NCBI GenBank assembly: GCA_002238725.1
Contig: MPMX01000003.1
Coordinates: 62,001 to 126,000 of the forward strand
Reading direction: 5' to 3'
Source: Rhodospirillaceae bacterium bin65
Lineage (GTDB): Bacteria; Pseudomonadota; Alphaproteobacteria; Bin65
DNA: 64,000 bases
Shown one piece after another: positions 51,511 to 60,406 of the stretch. A program made the position numbers and the translations under genes. The notes under the pieces are model-generated. The model worked only from the letters and a program-made list of their open reading frames with translations. It was not told where the DNA came from and did no database searches. Position 1 is the stretch's first letter; each line of letters begins with the position of its first letter.

Positions 51511-52641
51511 CTAGGTCAATTCTCCGAACTCCGCGCGTATCGCCGGGCCGTGCGCGTCGAGCGCCGGGACGGCGCCGAGCCGTGGCGCGCCCAGCTCGCG
51601 GACCAGCGCGCCGGGCGGGACCACCTGCGCCGGGCCGTTCGGCGTGTCGACAGGCACGCGCCGCAGTTCGGGATGGGCTGAAAGGTCGGCCACGCTGTTG
51701 ACCCGGCCATAGGCAATCTTCGCCGCCTCGAGCCGGCGCACCGCCTCCTCCCGCGGCAGCCGGCCCAGTGCCGCGCCGATTTCGGCTTCCAGCGCCGGCC
51801 GGTTGGCCAGCCGGGCCGGATTGTCGGCGAAGCGCGGATCGGCCGTCATGTCCGGCCGCTCCAGCACGGTTTCGCACAGGCGCGGCCATTCCCGCGCGTT
51901 CTGGATCGCGATCACGATCGGCTCGCCGCCTGCGCAATGGAACAGGCCGTAGGGCGCGATCGACGGATGGCGCAGGCCGACCCGTTCGGGCGGGTTGCCG
52001 GCGAGATCGTTGTGAAACAGCGGCACGTTCATCCAGTCCGCCATCGTGTGGAACAGGGAGACGGCGACGGCCCGCCCCTCGCCGGTCTTCTCGCGCGCGA
52101 ACAGGGCTTCGACGATGGCGGCGTAGGCATGGACGCCGGCGGACAGATCGACGACCGAGACGCCGACCCGGCCCGGCGCATCCGGACTGCCGGTCACCGC
52201 CGCGACGCCGGTTTCGGCCTGGATCAGCAGGTCGTAGGCCTTCATATTTTCGTAGGGGCCGCCCTCGCCGTAACCGGAGATATCGCAGGTGATGAGCCGC
52301 GGATGTTTTCGCCGAAGCGCCTCGGCCCCGAAGCCCAGCTTCGCCGCCGCGCCCGGCGCGAGATTCTGGATGAACACGTCGGCCTGCGCGATCATCCGGT
52401 GCAGCAGCGCAGCGTCGTCCGGGTCCTTGAGGTCGAGGGCGATGGATTCCTTGCCCCGGTTGAGCCAGACGAAATAGGCCGACTGGCCGTTCACCACCGT
52501 ATCGTAAGCGCGCGCGAAATCGCCGCCCGGCCGCTCGACCTTGATGACCCGCGCGCCGGCATCCGCCAGCTTCGCCGCGCATAGCGGCGCCGCAACGGCC
52601 TGGTCGATGGAAACGACGAGAATGTCGGCGAAGGGGTTCAT
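51511..52641 (-). CDS. CaiB/BaiF family (class III) CoA-transferase
   Basis: A 376-residue enzyme of the formyl-CoA transferase family. Family blocks are AAPLCAAKLADAGARVIKVERPGGDFARAYD, YFVWLNRGKESIALDLKDPDD and DVFIQNLAPGAAAKLGFG. The aspartate that forms the acyl anhydride lies in the middle (near AYDLLIQAETG). It moves CoA between carboxylic acids. The stop codon at 51511 falls at the edge of the A+T-rich island, so the last few residues may be altered by the junction. Confidence 0.88.
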   Translation of the reverse strand: MNPFADILVVSIDQAVAAPLCAAKLADAGARVIKVERPGGDFARAYDTVVNGQSAYFVWLNRGKESIALDLKDPDDAALLHRMIAQADVFIQNLAPGAAAKLGFGAEALRRKHPRLITCDISGYGEGGPYENMKAYDLLIQAETGVAAVTGSPDAPGRVGVSVVDLSAGVHAYAAIVEALFAREKTGEGRAVAVSLFHTMADWMNVPLFHNDLAGNPPERVGLRHPSIAPYGLFHCAGGEPIVIAIQNAREWPRLCETVLERPDMTADPRFADNPARLANRPALEAEIGAALGRLPREEAVRRLEAAKIAYGRVNSVADLSAHPELRRVPVDTPNGPAQVVPPGALVRELGAPRLGAVPALDAHGPAIRAEFGELT

Positions 52642-52687
52642 GGGGGTGTGAGAGGCTCGATAGATCCTGCGCCTGTCAAGCTGCGGT

Positions 52688-52813
52688 CTATTCGAGGATG
52701 GCGGCGAGCCGGGCGAGCACATCGTCCGCGATGTGGTCCGGGACAGTTTCGCGCCATCTTCCGTTCCGGGCCGCGAGATCGAGACTGACGATCCGAAATT
52801 CGGCTGGTCGCAC
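52688..52813 (-). pseudogene. MazF toxin remnant (C-terminal fragment)
   Basis: A 41-codon frame opening with GTG 52811-52813, overlapping the stop of the antitoxin-like gene as TAGTG, the coupling expected of mazEF. The sequence FRIVSLDLAARNGRWRETV and DDVLARLAAILE matches the C-terminal third of MazF (normally RSLDWRARNARF and EVLARLRALL). The N-terminal two thirds, including the RNA-cleavage site, are missing, as if deleted internally. It cannot be an active ribonuclease. Confidence 0.7.
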
Positions 52814-52962
52814 TACAACAACTCTTTGCCGGCCGGCCTGGCGTTCATCCAGTCGCGGTCCTCCGGGGAATCGTCGCCGGTCACGTCGCTTTGCGCCAGA
52901 AGCTCGTCGAGCGAATAGCGGGGACGCGCCCGCTGCTCGCCAATCAGGCGGCTGTTCTCCAT
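52813..52962 (-). pseudogene. MazE antitoxin remnant (C-terminal half)
   Basis: A 49-residue frame starting at ATG 52962. It reads ARPRYSLDELLAQSD and SPEDRDWMNARPAGKELL, the toxin-binding C-terminal half of MazE-type antitoxins. Upstream codons in the same frame (RVEIAMENSRLI) continue as the end of the AbrB-type DNA-binding domain but then run into the 105-base repeat at 52991. So the antitoxin has lost most of its DNA-binding domain. It is paired with a deleted MazF. Confidence 0.75.
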
Positions 52963-52990
52963 GGCAATTTCCACCCGCTTTTCCTTTTCT

Positions 52991-53095
52991 GTCACCCCGG
53001 ACGGCGCGCAGCGCAGATCCGGGGTCCAGAGCCTCGAAGTACCGACCTTCGGCCGACACTGGTCCCCGGCTCTCCCTTCGGTCGGCCGGGGTGAC
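52991..53095. repeat. 105-base dispersed palindromic element (copy 2)
   Basis: In inverse orientation to the copy at 30530-30634. Outer ends GTCACCCCGG and CCGGGGTGAC. It sits directly before the surviving part of the MazE-like gene, so it, or the event that brought it, separates the gene from its start. The 36-base flanks match the other copy at 34 of 36 positions on each side; the centre differs. Confidence 0.8.
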
Positions 53096-53216
53096 AAGGT
53101 TGAGTGTATCAGGGGTCATTGGATTCAGTCCGACATCAGGATTTAAGCCGAGGGAATAGTTGAGGCCACGGTCGCCAACATGGCTGCACCTCCGGGAAAG
53201 CCATACTTAACAACCC

Positions 53217-54428
53217 TCAAAACGACCGCGGCAGGCCGAGGACGTGTTCGGCGATGTAGCTGAGGATCAGGTTGGTCGAGATCGGCGCAATCTGGTAGAG
53301 CCGGGTTTCCCGGAACTTGCGCTCGACGTCGTATTCCTCGGCGAAGGCGAAGCCGCCGTGGGCCTGCATGCACATGTTGGCGGCCTCCCAGGCGGCATCG
53401 GCGGCGAGCATCTTGGCCATGTTGGCCTCGGCGCCGGGCTTTTCGCCGGCGTCGAACAGGCAGGCCGCCTTCCGCACCATCAGGTCGGCGGCCTCGGTCG
53501 CGGCGTAGGCCTTGGCGATCGGGAACTGGATGCCCTGGTTCTGGCCGATCGGCCGGCCGAACACCGTGCGCTCGCGGGCATAGGCCGTGCCCTTGTCGAT
53601 GAACCAGCGGGCGTCGCCGATGCATTCCGCGCCGATCAGCACCCGCTCGGCGTTCATGCCGTCCAGGATGTAGCGGAAGCCCTGCCCTTCCGTACCGATC
53701 AGGTTTTCGGCCGGCACTTCCAGGTCGTCGAAAAAGACCTCGGTGGTGGCGTGGTTGATCATGGTGCGGATCGGCCGGATGGTCAGGCCGTTGCCCCGCG
53801 CCTCGCGCATGTCGACGACGAAGACGGACAGGCCTTCCGTCCGCTTTTTCGTTTCCTCCCTGGGCGTCGTTCGGGCGAGCAGCAGCATCAGGTCCGAATG
53901 TTCGGCGCGCGAGGTCCAGACCTTCTGGCCGTTCACGACGTAGCGGTCGTTGCCTTTCTTCTCCGCCACCGTGCGCAGGGAGAGGGTGTCGGTGCCGCTG
54001 CCCGGTTCGGTGACGCCGAAGGCCTGGAGCCGCAAATCGCCCGAGGCGATGCCCGGCAGCCAGCGGTCCTTCTGTTCCGAGGAGCCGTGACGCAGGATCG
54101 TGCCCATGATGTACATCTGGGCATGGCAGGCCGCGCCGTTACAGCCGCTCTTGTGAATCTCCTCCAGGATGGCGGTCGCCGCGCGCAGACCGAGGCCGCT
54201 GCCGCCGTAATCCTCCGGGATCAGCACGGCGAGGAAGCCGGCTTCGGTCAGCGCGCGCACGAACTCCGTCGGGTAGGCGCGCTCCCGGTCCTTCTCGCGC
54301 CAGTATTCGCCCGGATAGCCGGCGCACAGGGCGCGCACGGACTGGCGGATCGCCTCGATCTCCGGGTCCGGGGCGTAGGGGTTGGCGGCGACGTTGTCGG
54401 CGGGCGGGGCAGTCTCGACGATGGTCAT
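53217..54428 (-). CDS. Acyl-CoA dehydrogenase
   Basis: A 403-residue flavoenzyme. The FAD/substrate blocks are LQAFGVTEPGSGTDT and NGQKVWTSRAEHSD, the mid-domain AENLIGTEGQGFRYIL, and the C-terminal ARERTVFGRPIGQNQGIQFPIA and QAHGGFAFAEEYDVERKFRE. The catalytic base region reads FAEEYDVERK. It passes electrons to ETF and thence to ETF-QO. The ATG at 54428 gives the usual family length. A long open frame upstream is non-coding. Confidence 0.93.
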   Translation of the reverse strand: MTIVETAPPADNVAANPYAPDPEIEAIRQSVRALCAGYPGEYWREKDRERAYPTEFVRALTEAGFLAVLIPEDYGGSGLGLRAATAILEEIHKSGCNGAACHAQMYIMGTILRHGSSEQKDRWLPGIASGDLRLQAFGVTEPGSGTDTLSLRTVAEKKGNDRYVVNGQKVWTSRAEHSDLMLLLARTTPREETKKRTEGLSVFVVDMREARGNGLTIRPIRTMINHATTEVFFDDLEVPAENLIGTEGQGFRYILDGMNAERVLIGAECIGDARWFIDKGTAYARERTVFGRPIGQNQGIQFPIAKAYAATEAADLMVRKAACLFDAGEKPGAEANMAKMLAADAAWEAANMCMQAHGGFAFAEEYDVERKFRETRLYQIAPISTNLILSYIAEHVLGLPRSF

Positions 54429-54608
54429 GGTTCGCACTCTCCGGCGGCAGCCCCGGCCTAAGGCATGTCCGCCGGCAAGGGAAGCGGACACGCCCGCGCG
54501 GCGCATTGATTCCGGACCAACGGACCACCGGCGGTCCGGCGAATACCGGACACTATCATTGTAAGGCAACACTTGACATTTCCGCAGCCGACCGCCACTT
54601 TTGCAACC

Positions 54609-54890
54609 GTGATCGGAAGCATTCGGCATAAGGCGCTCCGGAACTACTGGACCAAGGGCCGGACGCGTGGCCTGAACGCCGAATGGATCGGCAGGCTGCG
54701 CCGGATACTCTCGGCGCTCGAAGCCGCCGAAAGGCCGGAGCAAATGAAGTATCCTGGATCGTATTTTCATCCCCTGAAGGGCGACCGGGCCGGCCGCTAT
54801 GCCGTCCGTCTGACGGCCAATTTTCGCGTGACGTTCGGATGGGACGGCGACCGCGCAACCGATGTGGATATCGAGGACTATCACCGATGA
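54609..54890 (+). CDS. higB: HigB-type toxin (RelE superfamily)
   Basis: A 93-residue protein starting at GTG 54609, beginning VIGSIRHKALRNYWTKG, with the middle SALEAAERPEQMKYPGSYFHPLKGDRAGRYAVRLTANFRVTFGW, the characteristic HigB pattern. HigB cleaves mRNA on the ribosome. The HigA gene follows with a 4-base overlap, the toxin-first order typical of higBA. An upstream TTG (54573) would add 12 codons with no family match. Confidence 0.88.
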   Translation: MIGSIRHKALRNYWTKGRTRGLNAEWIGRLRRILSALEAAERPEQMKYPGSYFHPLKGDRAGRYAVRLTANFRVTFGWDGDRATDVDIEDYHR

Positions 54891-55192
54891 TCGAACGGCA
54901 TCCCTCCATTGACCCGGTGCATCCGGGCGAAATACTTCGCGAGGACATCCTTCCTGCCGTATCGATGAGCAGGACAGCGGTGGCGGAATCGCTCGGCATA
55001 TCCCGTCAGTCGCTTTACGCCATCCTTAACGAGAAGCAGCCGGTCACCGCCGAAATGGCGGTTCGCTTCGGCAAACTGTTCGGTAACGGCACCAGCTTCT
55101 GGATCAACCTGCAACGGCTGCACGATATGGCGCGTGCGGAACGCGAAGTGGACGTGTCGGGGATACCGACGCTCGAGGTGCGGGCTCGCTGA
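54887..55192 (+). CDS. higA: HigA-type antitoxin
   Basis: A 101-residue protein with an XRE-like helix-turn-helix: HPGEILREDILPAVSMSRTAVAESLGISRQSLYAILNEKQPVTAEMAVRFGKLFGNG. It neutralises HigB and binds the operon promoter. The ATG at 54887 overlaps the higB stop as ATGA. The pair is complete, unlike the mazEF remnant 2 kb upstream. Confidence 0.9.
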   Translation: MIERHPSIDPVHPGEILREDILPAVSMSRTAVAESLGISRQSLYAILNEKQPVTAEMAVRFGKLFGNGTSFWINLQRLHDMARAEREVDVSGIPTLEVRAR

Positions 55193-55300
55193 ATCTGTAA
55201 ACGCTGCGGGCGGATGCGCCGCGCGGTCCGATGGCGCGTCGCAGGATGCCTTGGGGAAGTTCGGCTTGCCAATCGCCACGGCCGCCGCTTCAATCCGGCC

Positions 55301-56152
55301 ATGGACGGCAGCGCCACCGCAACCGGATTGACCGTCGTGCCGATTGCTCCTGCGATCGGCGCGGAAATCCACGGGGTCGATCTGGCGGCCGACCCGTCCG
55401 ACGCCACCGTGGCGGCGATCCGCCGGGCGCTGCTCGACCATCTGGTGATCTTCTTCCGCGATCAGCAGATAACGCCAGCGCAGCAGCTCGCCTTCGCCCG
55501 CTGCTTCGGCACACCGGTGCCCTATCCCATGGTCGACGGGATCGACGGATTTCCGGAAATCGCGCCGGTTCTCAAGCTGGAGCATGAGCGGGTCAATTTC
55601 GGCGGCGTCTGGCATTCGGACACGACCTATACGCAACAGCCGCCGATGGGCGCAATGCTGGCGGCGCGGGAGTTGCCGCCGGTCGGCGGCGACACCCTGT
55701 TCGCGAACCAGTATCGTGCCTGGGAAACCCTGTCCGAAGGGATGAAGGCCATGCTCCGGCCGCTGCGGGCGGTCAACAGTTCGGCCAAGGCTTCGGCCCG
55801 GATCACCCGTAACCGCGGCAACGCCGGCGGAACCGGCGCGGACGAGAAGACGCTGAAAGAAGCCGTCCACCCGGTCATGCGCACTCATCCGGAAACCGGC
55901 CGGCCGGCGCTCTACGTCAACGCCGGGCACACGACGCGCTTCGAGGGCATGACCGAGGCCGAAAGCGCGCCCATCCTGGACTTTCTGTTCCGCCACCAGA
56001 CCCAGGCGGAGTTCACCTGCCGCTTCGTCTGGACCCCCGGCGCGCTGGCCTTCTGGGACAACCGGGCGTCCCAGCACTATCCGCTCAACGACTATCACGG
56101 CCACCGGCGCCTCATGCACCGCATCTCAATCGCCGGCGACCGGCCGGCCTGA
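55301..56152 (+). CDS. TauD/TfdA-family Fe(II)/2-oxoglutarate dioxygenase
   Basis: A 283-residue dioxygenase. The metal ligands His105 and Asp107 are in VWHSDTTY; the third histidine and 2-oxoglutarate-binding arginine are in RRLMHRISIAGDRP near the C-terminus. GAEIHGVDLAA near the start and RAWETLSEGMKAML are typical of TauD. The substrate is unknown (taurine, alkylsulfates and phenoxy acids are known for the family). Start ATG 55301. Confidence 0.9.
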   Translation: MDGSATATGLTVVPIAPAIGAEIHGVDLAADPSDATVAAIRRALLDHLVIFFRDQQITPAQQLAFARCFGTPVPYPMVDGIDGFPEIAPVLKLEHERVNFGGVWHSDTTYTQQPPMGAMLAARELPPVGGDTLFANQYRAWETLSEGMKAMLRPLRAVNSSAKASARITRNRGNAGGTGADEKTLKEAVHPVMRTHPETGRPALYVNAGHTTRFEGMTEAESAPILDFLFRHQTQAEFTCRFVWTPGALAFWDNRASQHYPLNDYHGHRRLMHRISIAGDRPA

Positions 56153-56257
56153 ACGGCAACGGAAGGCGCCGGGCGGGCGCTATTGGCCGCTTCCGCAGCG
56201 GCCCGGCTTCTGGCACCAATGCGCCCGCACCCCGTTTCGCCGCGATTCGCTCCCGCC

Positions 56258-57961
56258 ATGCCCGCCGCCGATTCCTCCGCCCCTTCCAACGACAGCCCGC
56301 GCGACTTTATCCGCGAGATCGTGCGCGCCGATCTGGCGAGCGGCAAGGAAAGCGGCGTCGTCACCCGGTTTCCGCCCGAGCCCAACGGCTATCTGCATAT
56401 CGGCCACGCCAAATCGATCTGCCTGAATTTCGGCGTCGCGGCGGAGTTCGGCGGGCGCTGCCATCTGCGCTTCGACGACACCAACCCGCTCAAGGAGGAA
56501 CAGCTCTATATCGACGCCATCGAGGCGGACGTGCGCTGGCTCGGCTTCGACTGGGGCGATCATCTCCACCACGCTTCAGACCATTTCGACCGGCTCTACG
56601 AATGGGCCGAGCATCTGGTCGAACGGGGCCTCGCCTATGTCGACGACCAGTCGGCCGAGGAGGTGCGCGCCAGCCGCGGCACGCTCACCGAACCCGGCAA
56701 GAACAGCCCGTTCCGCGACCGCACGCCGGCCGAGAACCTGGACCTGCTGCGCCGCATGAAGGCCGGCGAATTCCCGGAGGGCGCAAGGGTGCTGCGCGCG
56801 AAGATCGACATGGCGAGCGGCAACATCAACCTGCGCGACCCGACGCTCTACCGCATCCTGCACGCCGCCCATCCGCGCACCGGCGACCGCTGGAAGATCT
56901 ACCCGACCTACGATTTCGCCCACGGCCAGTCCGACGCCATCGAGCATGTCACCCACTCGATCTGCACCATGGAGTTCGAGGATCACCGGCCGCTCTACGA
57001 CTGGCTGGTCGAGCATCTGCCGGCGCCGTCGCGGCCATACCAGTATGAGTTCGCCCGGCTCAATCTCGGCCACACGGTGCTGTCGAAGCGCCGGCTGATC
57101 CGGCTGGTCGAGGAGGGCCATGTCGCCGGCTGGGACGATCCGCGGATGCCGACGCTCGCCGGCCTGCGCCGGCGCGGCGTGCCGGCGGCCGGCCTCCGCG
57201 AATTCATCCGGCGCATCGGCGTCGCCAAGGCCGACAACCTGGTCGAGGCGGCCCAGTTCGACGCCGCGGTCCGCGACGTGCTCAACGAGGCCGCGCCGCG
57301 CCGCATGGCGGTGCTCGACCCGCTGAAGGTCGTCATCGAGAACTGGCCGGAGGGCGAGGTCGATTGGCTGCCCGCCGCCAACCATCCGGCCGACCCGGAC
57401 CGCGGCGCCCGCGACATCCCGTTCGGGCGCGAATTGTGGATCGAGCGCAGCGACTTCATGGAGGATCCGCCGAAGAAGTTCTTCCGCCTCGCGCCGGGCC
57501 GGGAGGTGCGGCTGCGCTTCGCCTACCTGGCGACCTGCACCGGCGTGGTGCGCGATGCCGACGGCGAGATCGTGGAACTGCGCTGCACCGTCGATCCGGC
57601 CTCGCGCGGCGGCGCGGCGCCCGACGGCCGCAAGGTCCGCGGCACGATCCACTGGGTCTCCGCGGGCCACGCGGCCGATGCCGAGGTCCGGCTCTACGAC
57701 CGGCTGTTCAGCGCCGAAATCCCCGGCAACGGCGGCCGCGACTGGCTCGACGACCTGAACCCGGAGTCGCTCAAGGTCATCCGCAACGCAAAGCTGGAAC
57801 CGGCGCTTGCCGGGGCCGAACCGGGCGAGACTCTGCAGTTCGAGCGCACCGGCTATTTCGCGCCCGACCCCGATGGCTTCCGGGACGGCAGCCCCGCCCG
57901 CCCGGTCTTCAACCGCACCGTCACCCTGCGCGACAGCTGGGCGAAGCAGGCGGGGCGGTAG
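56258..57961 (+). CDS. glnS: Glutaminyl-tRNA synthetase
   Basis: A 567-residue class I synthetase. The HIGH motif is at 47-50 in [15 protein letters not shown]; the second signature is [10 protein letters not shown] (KMSKS-type). Blocks [12 protein letters not shown] and [35 protein letters not shown] are those of GlnRS. The C-terminal anticodon-binding beta barrels are complete. A GlnRS in an alphaproteobacterium is known for some lineages and points to direct glutaminylation rather than the GatCAB route. ATG 56219 is another possible start. Confidence 0.95.
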   Translation: MPAADSSAPSNDSPRDFIREIVRADLASGKESGVVTRFPPEPNGYLHIGHAKSICLNFGVAAEFGGRCHLRFDDTNPLKEEQLYIDAIEADVRWLGFDWGDHLHHASDHFDRLYEWAEHLVERGLAYVDDQSAEEVRASRGTLTEPGKNSPFRDRTPAENLDLLRRMKAGEFPEGARVLRAKIDMASGNINLRDPTLYRILHAAHPRTGDRWKIYPTYDFAHGQSDAIEHVTHSICTMEFEDHRPLYDWLVEHLPAPSRPYQYEFARLNLGHTVLSKRRLIRLVEEGHVAGWDDPRMPTLAGLRRRGVPAAGLREFIRRIGVAKADNLVEAAQFDAAVRDVLNEAAPRRMAVLDPLKVVIENWPEGEVDWLPAANHPADPDRGARDIPFGRELWIERSDFMEDPPKKFFRLAPGREVRLRFAYLATCTGVVRDADGEIVELRCTVDPASRGGAAPDGRKVRGTIHWVSAGHAADAEVRLYDRLFSAEIPGNGGRDWLDDLNPESLKVIRNAKLEPALAGAEPGETLQFERTGYFAPDPDGFRDGSPARPVFNRTVTLRDSWAKQAGR

Positions 57962-58001
57962 CGGCAGTTGCCGACCCGCCGGTGCTGGCCGAAAGGCCCT
58001 C

Positions 58002-59564
58002 CTACGGCCGCTTCACCAGGGACCAGGCGAGTTCTCTGGCTTCCTCCTCCGTGTCGACGATCCGGTCCTTCGGGATGCGGTCGAGGACGCCGAAGGTGTA
58101 AAGGGTCCGGGAGATCCGGCTTAGATCGCCGAAGATGACGACTTCGGTCCCCGTCTGCTTCGCCCGGTCGATGAGCACGCAGATCACGTTCGCTGCACTG
58201 TCGTCGATATGCGTCGTGCCGGAAAAGTCGAAGATCACGACGTCGTGGTCGCGGATATCCTCGCCGGCCTGCCGGATCAGCTTGCGCGACGACGACACCG
58301 TGAAGGTGCCGCGAAACGCCAGAAGGCCGACATGCGCATCGAACGTGTCGGCCGCAGGATCGAAGGTGGAATCGAGGATCGGGACGGAAACCACGCTGTC
58401 CAGCTCAAGGGATTCGATCCGCGAGGCGTTGACGATGTTCGCGGCGATGACGCCGAGCACGATCGCGAAGAACGGATCGATGAAGATGGTCGCGCCCATG
58501 GTCAGGAGCATGACCGACGAGAATTTCGCGTCCATCCGGCGGAGCTTCCGCAGGAAGGAAAAGTCGATCATCTTCCAGCCGACGAGCATGACGATGGCGG
58601 TGAGCGCCGCGATCGGCAGCGGCGCAACATAGGGGCCGAGGCTGAGAATGAGCGCCGCGATGATGAGCAGGCAGATGACCCCCGCGATCACGGTTTTGCC
58701 GCCGAACCGGCGCGCCGACATGGTGGCGATGGTTGCGCCGCCCGGAAGGACGCCGGCGGCGCCCGCGACCAGATTGCCGAGGCCCTGGGCGAGCAGCTCG
58801 CGATTCGGGTTGTGCTGCGAGTTGGTGAACGTATCGGCGAGGAGCGACCACATCAGGCTGTAGACCGAACTGATGAGGGCGACCAGGGCCGCCGGACCGA
58901 CGGCTTCGGACAGGAATTCGAGCGACGGCGTCTCGAGGACGGGGACAGGCAGGCCGACGGGAACGGGCCCGAGCCGTTCGGCGCCGGGCAGGAACACCGT
59001 CACGAGCCAGCCGATCGCGACAACGGCAAGCGCCGATGGCAGGAGTTTGCCGGCTCTTGCCGGCCATACGGCCATCAAGACCAGGCCGCCGCCGGCGATC
59101 GCGAGGTCGGCTGCGCCGAGGTGGAACAGCTTGTAGGCCTGTTTCCAGAGCAGCAGCACGCCGATGCCGGACATGAACCCGGTCAGCACGATGTGCGGCA
59201 TGTAGGAGACGAAACGCCCGATTCCGGCGAGCCCGAGGCCGATCTGCATGGCGCCGGCCATGACGATGATGACGGCAATTTCGGACAGGCTGTACTGGTC
59301 TCCGGTGACCAGGGTGGCGGTGATGACCGCGAGCACGGCGCTGGGGCCGCTTACCAGGGCGCGCGTGCCACCGCACGCCGCGGCAACGAACCCGACCAGG
59401 ACGCCGCACCAGAGCCCCGCAAGCGGACCCAGGCCGGAGATGACGCCGAGCGCCATTGCCGTCGGGACGTAGTTGGCCGACAGGGTTATGCCGGCCTTGA
59501 GGTCCGCCGAGAAGACCGGGGCCGTATAGGGCGGCCGTTTCTCGTTCCGCAGACTTTCGAACAT
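58002..59564 (-). CDS. SulP-family anion transporter with STAS domain
   Basis: A 520-residue protein. The membrane domain (about residues 20-385) carries SulP motifs such as ALGVISGLGPLAGLWCGVLVGFVAAACGGTRALVSGPSAV and PGGATIATMSARRFGGKT. The C-terminal STAS domain includes DVVIFDFSGTTHIDDSAANVICVLIDRA. Members carry sulfate, bicarbonate or other anions. Convergent with glnS and divergent from the NIPSNAP gene. Confidence 0.9.
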   Translation of the reverse strand: MFESLRNEKRPPYTAPVFSADLKAGITLSANYVPTAMALGVISGLGPLAGLWCGVLVGFVAAACGGTRALVSGPSAVLAVITATLVTGDQYSLSEIAVIIVMAGAMQIGLGLAGIGRFVSYMPHIVLTGFMSGIGVLLLWKQAYKLFHLGAADLAIAGGGLVLMAVWPARAGKLLPSALAVVAIGWLVTVFLPGAERLGPVPVGLPVPVLETPSLEFLSEAVGPAALVALISSVYSLMWSLLADTFTNSQHNPNRELLAQGLGNLVAGAAGVLPGGATIATMSARRFGGKTVIAGVICLLIIAALILSLGPYVAPLPIAALTAIVMLVGWKMIDFSFLRKLRRMDAKFSSVMLLTMGATIFIDPFFAIVLGVIAANIVNASRIESLELDSVVSVPILDSTFDPAADTFDAHVGLLAFRGTFTVSSSRKLIRQAGEDIRDHDVVIFDFSGTTHIDDSAANVICVLIDRAKQTGTEVVIFGDLSRISRTLYTFGVLDRIPKDRIVDTEEEARELAWSLVKRP

Positions 59565-59710
59565 TGCGATCCTCCGTCGGTCTCAAGGCAGTACAGGAGG
59601 ATTGGGCGATTATCAATTTTGTCGGGTTCCGGCAGGGGACCGAATTGTGCATATTGACGGTCGGGCAAACCTGCCGGATCAGGCCTTCCGGCAATCCAGG
59701 AAGATCGACA

Positions 59711-60343
59711 ATGATATATGAAATGAGAACGGTCACGTACAAACCGGGTGCGATGTCCGAGGTTCTGTCCGTCAACCAAAAGACACACGAAATCTTCAGC
59801 CCGAAATACGGGGAGACTTTGGGGTTGTGGACAGCCGAAATCGGCGCGCTCAACAGGCTCTGGCGGCTTTGCGCCTACGACGACTATGGGGATTACCGGC
59901 AGAAGCGGGCGGCGCTGGCAAAAGACGCCCGCTGGCAAAACGAACATCTATCGAAGGTGTCGCATCACATCTTGCAGCACGAGGCGCGGATGTTGACGCC
60001 GGTCATGCCGGTGCAGGCCCCGGAGGCCGCCGGCAACATTTACGAATACCGCTATTACAGGACGGCGCCGGGGCAGGTCTCCCGGTATGCCTCGGAGATG
60101 GAGCGGGCGGCGTCGGTCCGCAAGAAACATGTGTGCGACGTCGGCATGTGGATCACGGAAGCGGGCCTGCCGGACGAGTTCTCGCACATGGTTGCACATC
60201 CCTCCATGGAGGCCCGGACAGCGCAGCGCGCGGCCCTGATGGCGGATGCTGAGTGGGCGGAAATCCAGAGTGAAATCGCGCAGTTGCTCGTCGATGCCCG
60301 TTCCGAAATCCTGGTTCCGCTTGCCTGGTCCAAAATGCGCTAG
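59711..60343 (+). CDS. NIPSNAP-family protein
   Basis: A 210-residue protein made of two NIPSNAP-type ferredoxin-like halves: MIYEMRTVTYKPGAMSEVL with ETLGLWTAEIGALNRLWRLCAYDDYGDY, then IYEYRYYRTAPGQVSRYASEM with VGMWITEAGLPDEFSHMVAHPSMEAR. Function in bacteria is poorly known. The ATG at 59711 is the only in-frame start that begins the domain. It lies 63 bases before polA. Confidence 0.82.
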   Translation: MIYEMRTVTYKPGAMSEVLSVNQKTHEIFSPKYGETLGLWTAEIGALNRLWRLCAYDDYGDYRQKRAALAKDARWQNEHLSKVSHHILQHEARMLTPVMPVQAPEAAGNIYEYRYYRTAPGQVSRYASEMERAASVRKKHVCDVGMWITEAGLPDEFSHMVAHPSMEARTAQRAALMADAEWAEIQSEIAQLLVDARSEILVPLAWSKMR

Positions 60344-60406
60344 GTTTCCTTGCGGCGGGAGCGGCGAAGGCCGCTCCCCGTCCCGGGGCCCTGACAAAGG
60401 ACCGCC

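Noticed and set aside
52688..53119. A 143-codon frame covering the mazEF remnant and the repeat
   Set aside because: Most of it reads the repeat and the antitoxin in the wrong frame; only its last 41 codons resemble MazF.
53217..54884. A longer acyl-CoA dehydrogenase frame starting at 54884
   Set aside because: The extra 152 residues overlap the higB gene on the other strand and lack resemblance to the family; ATG 54428 gives the standard N-terminus.
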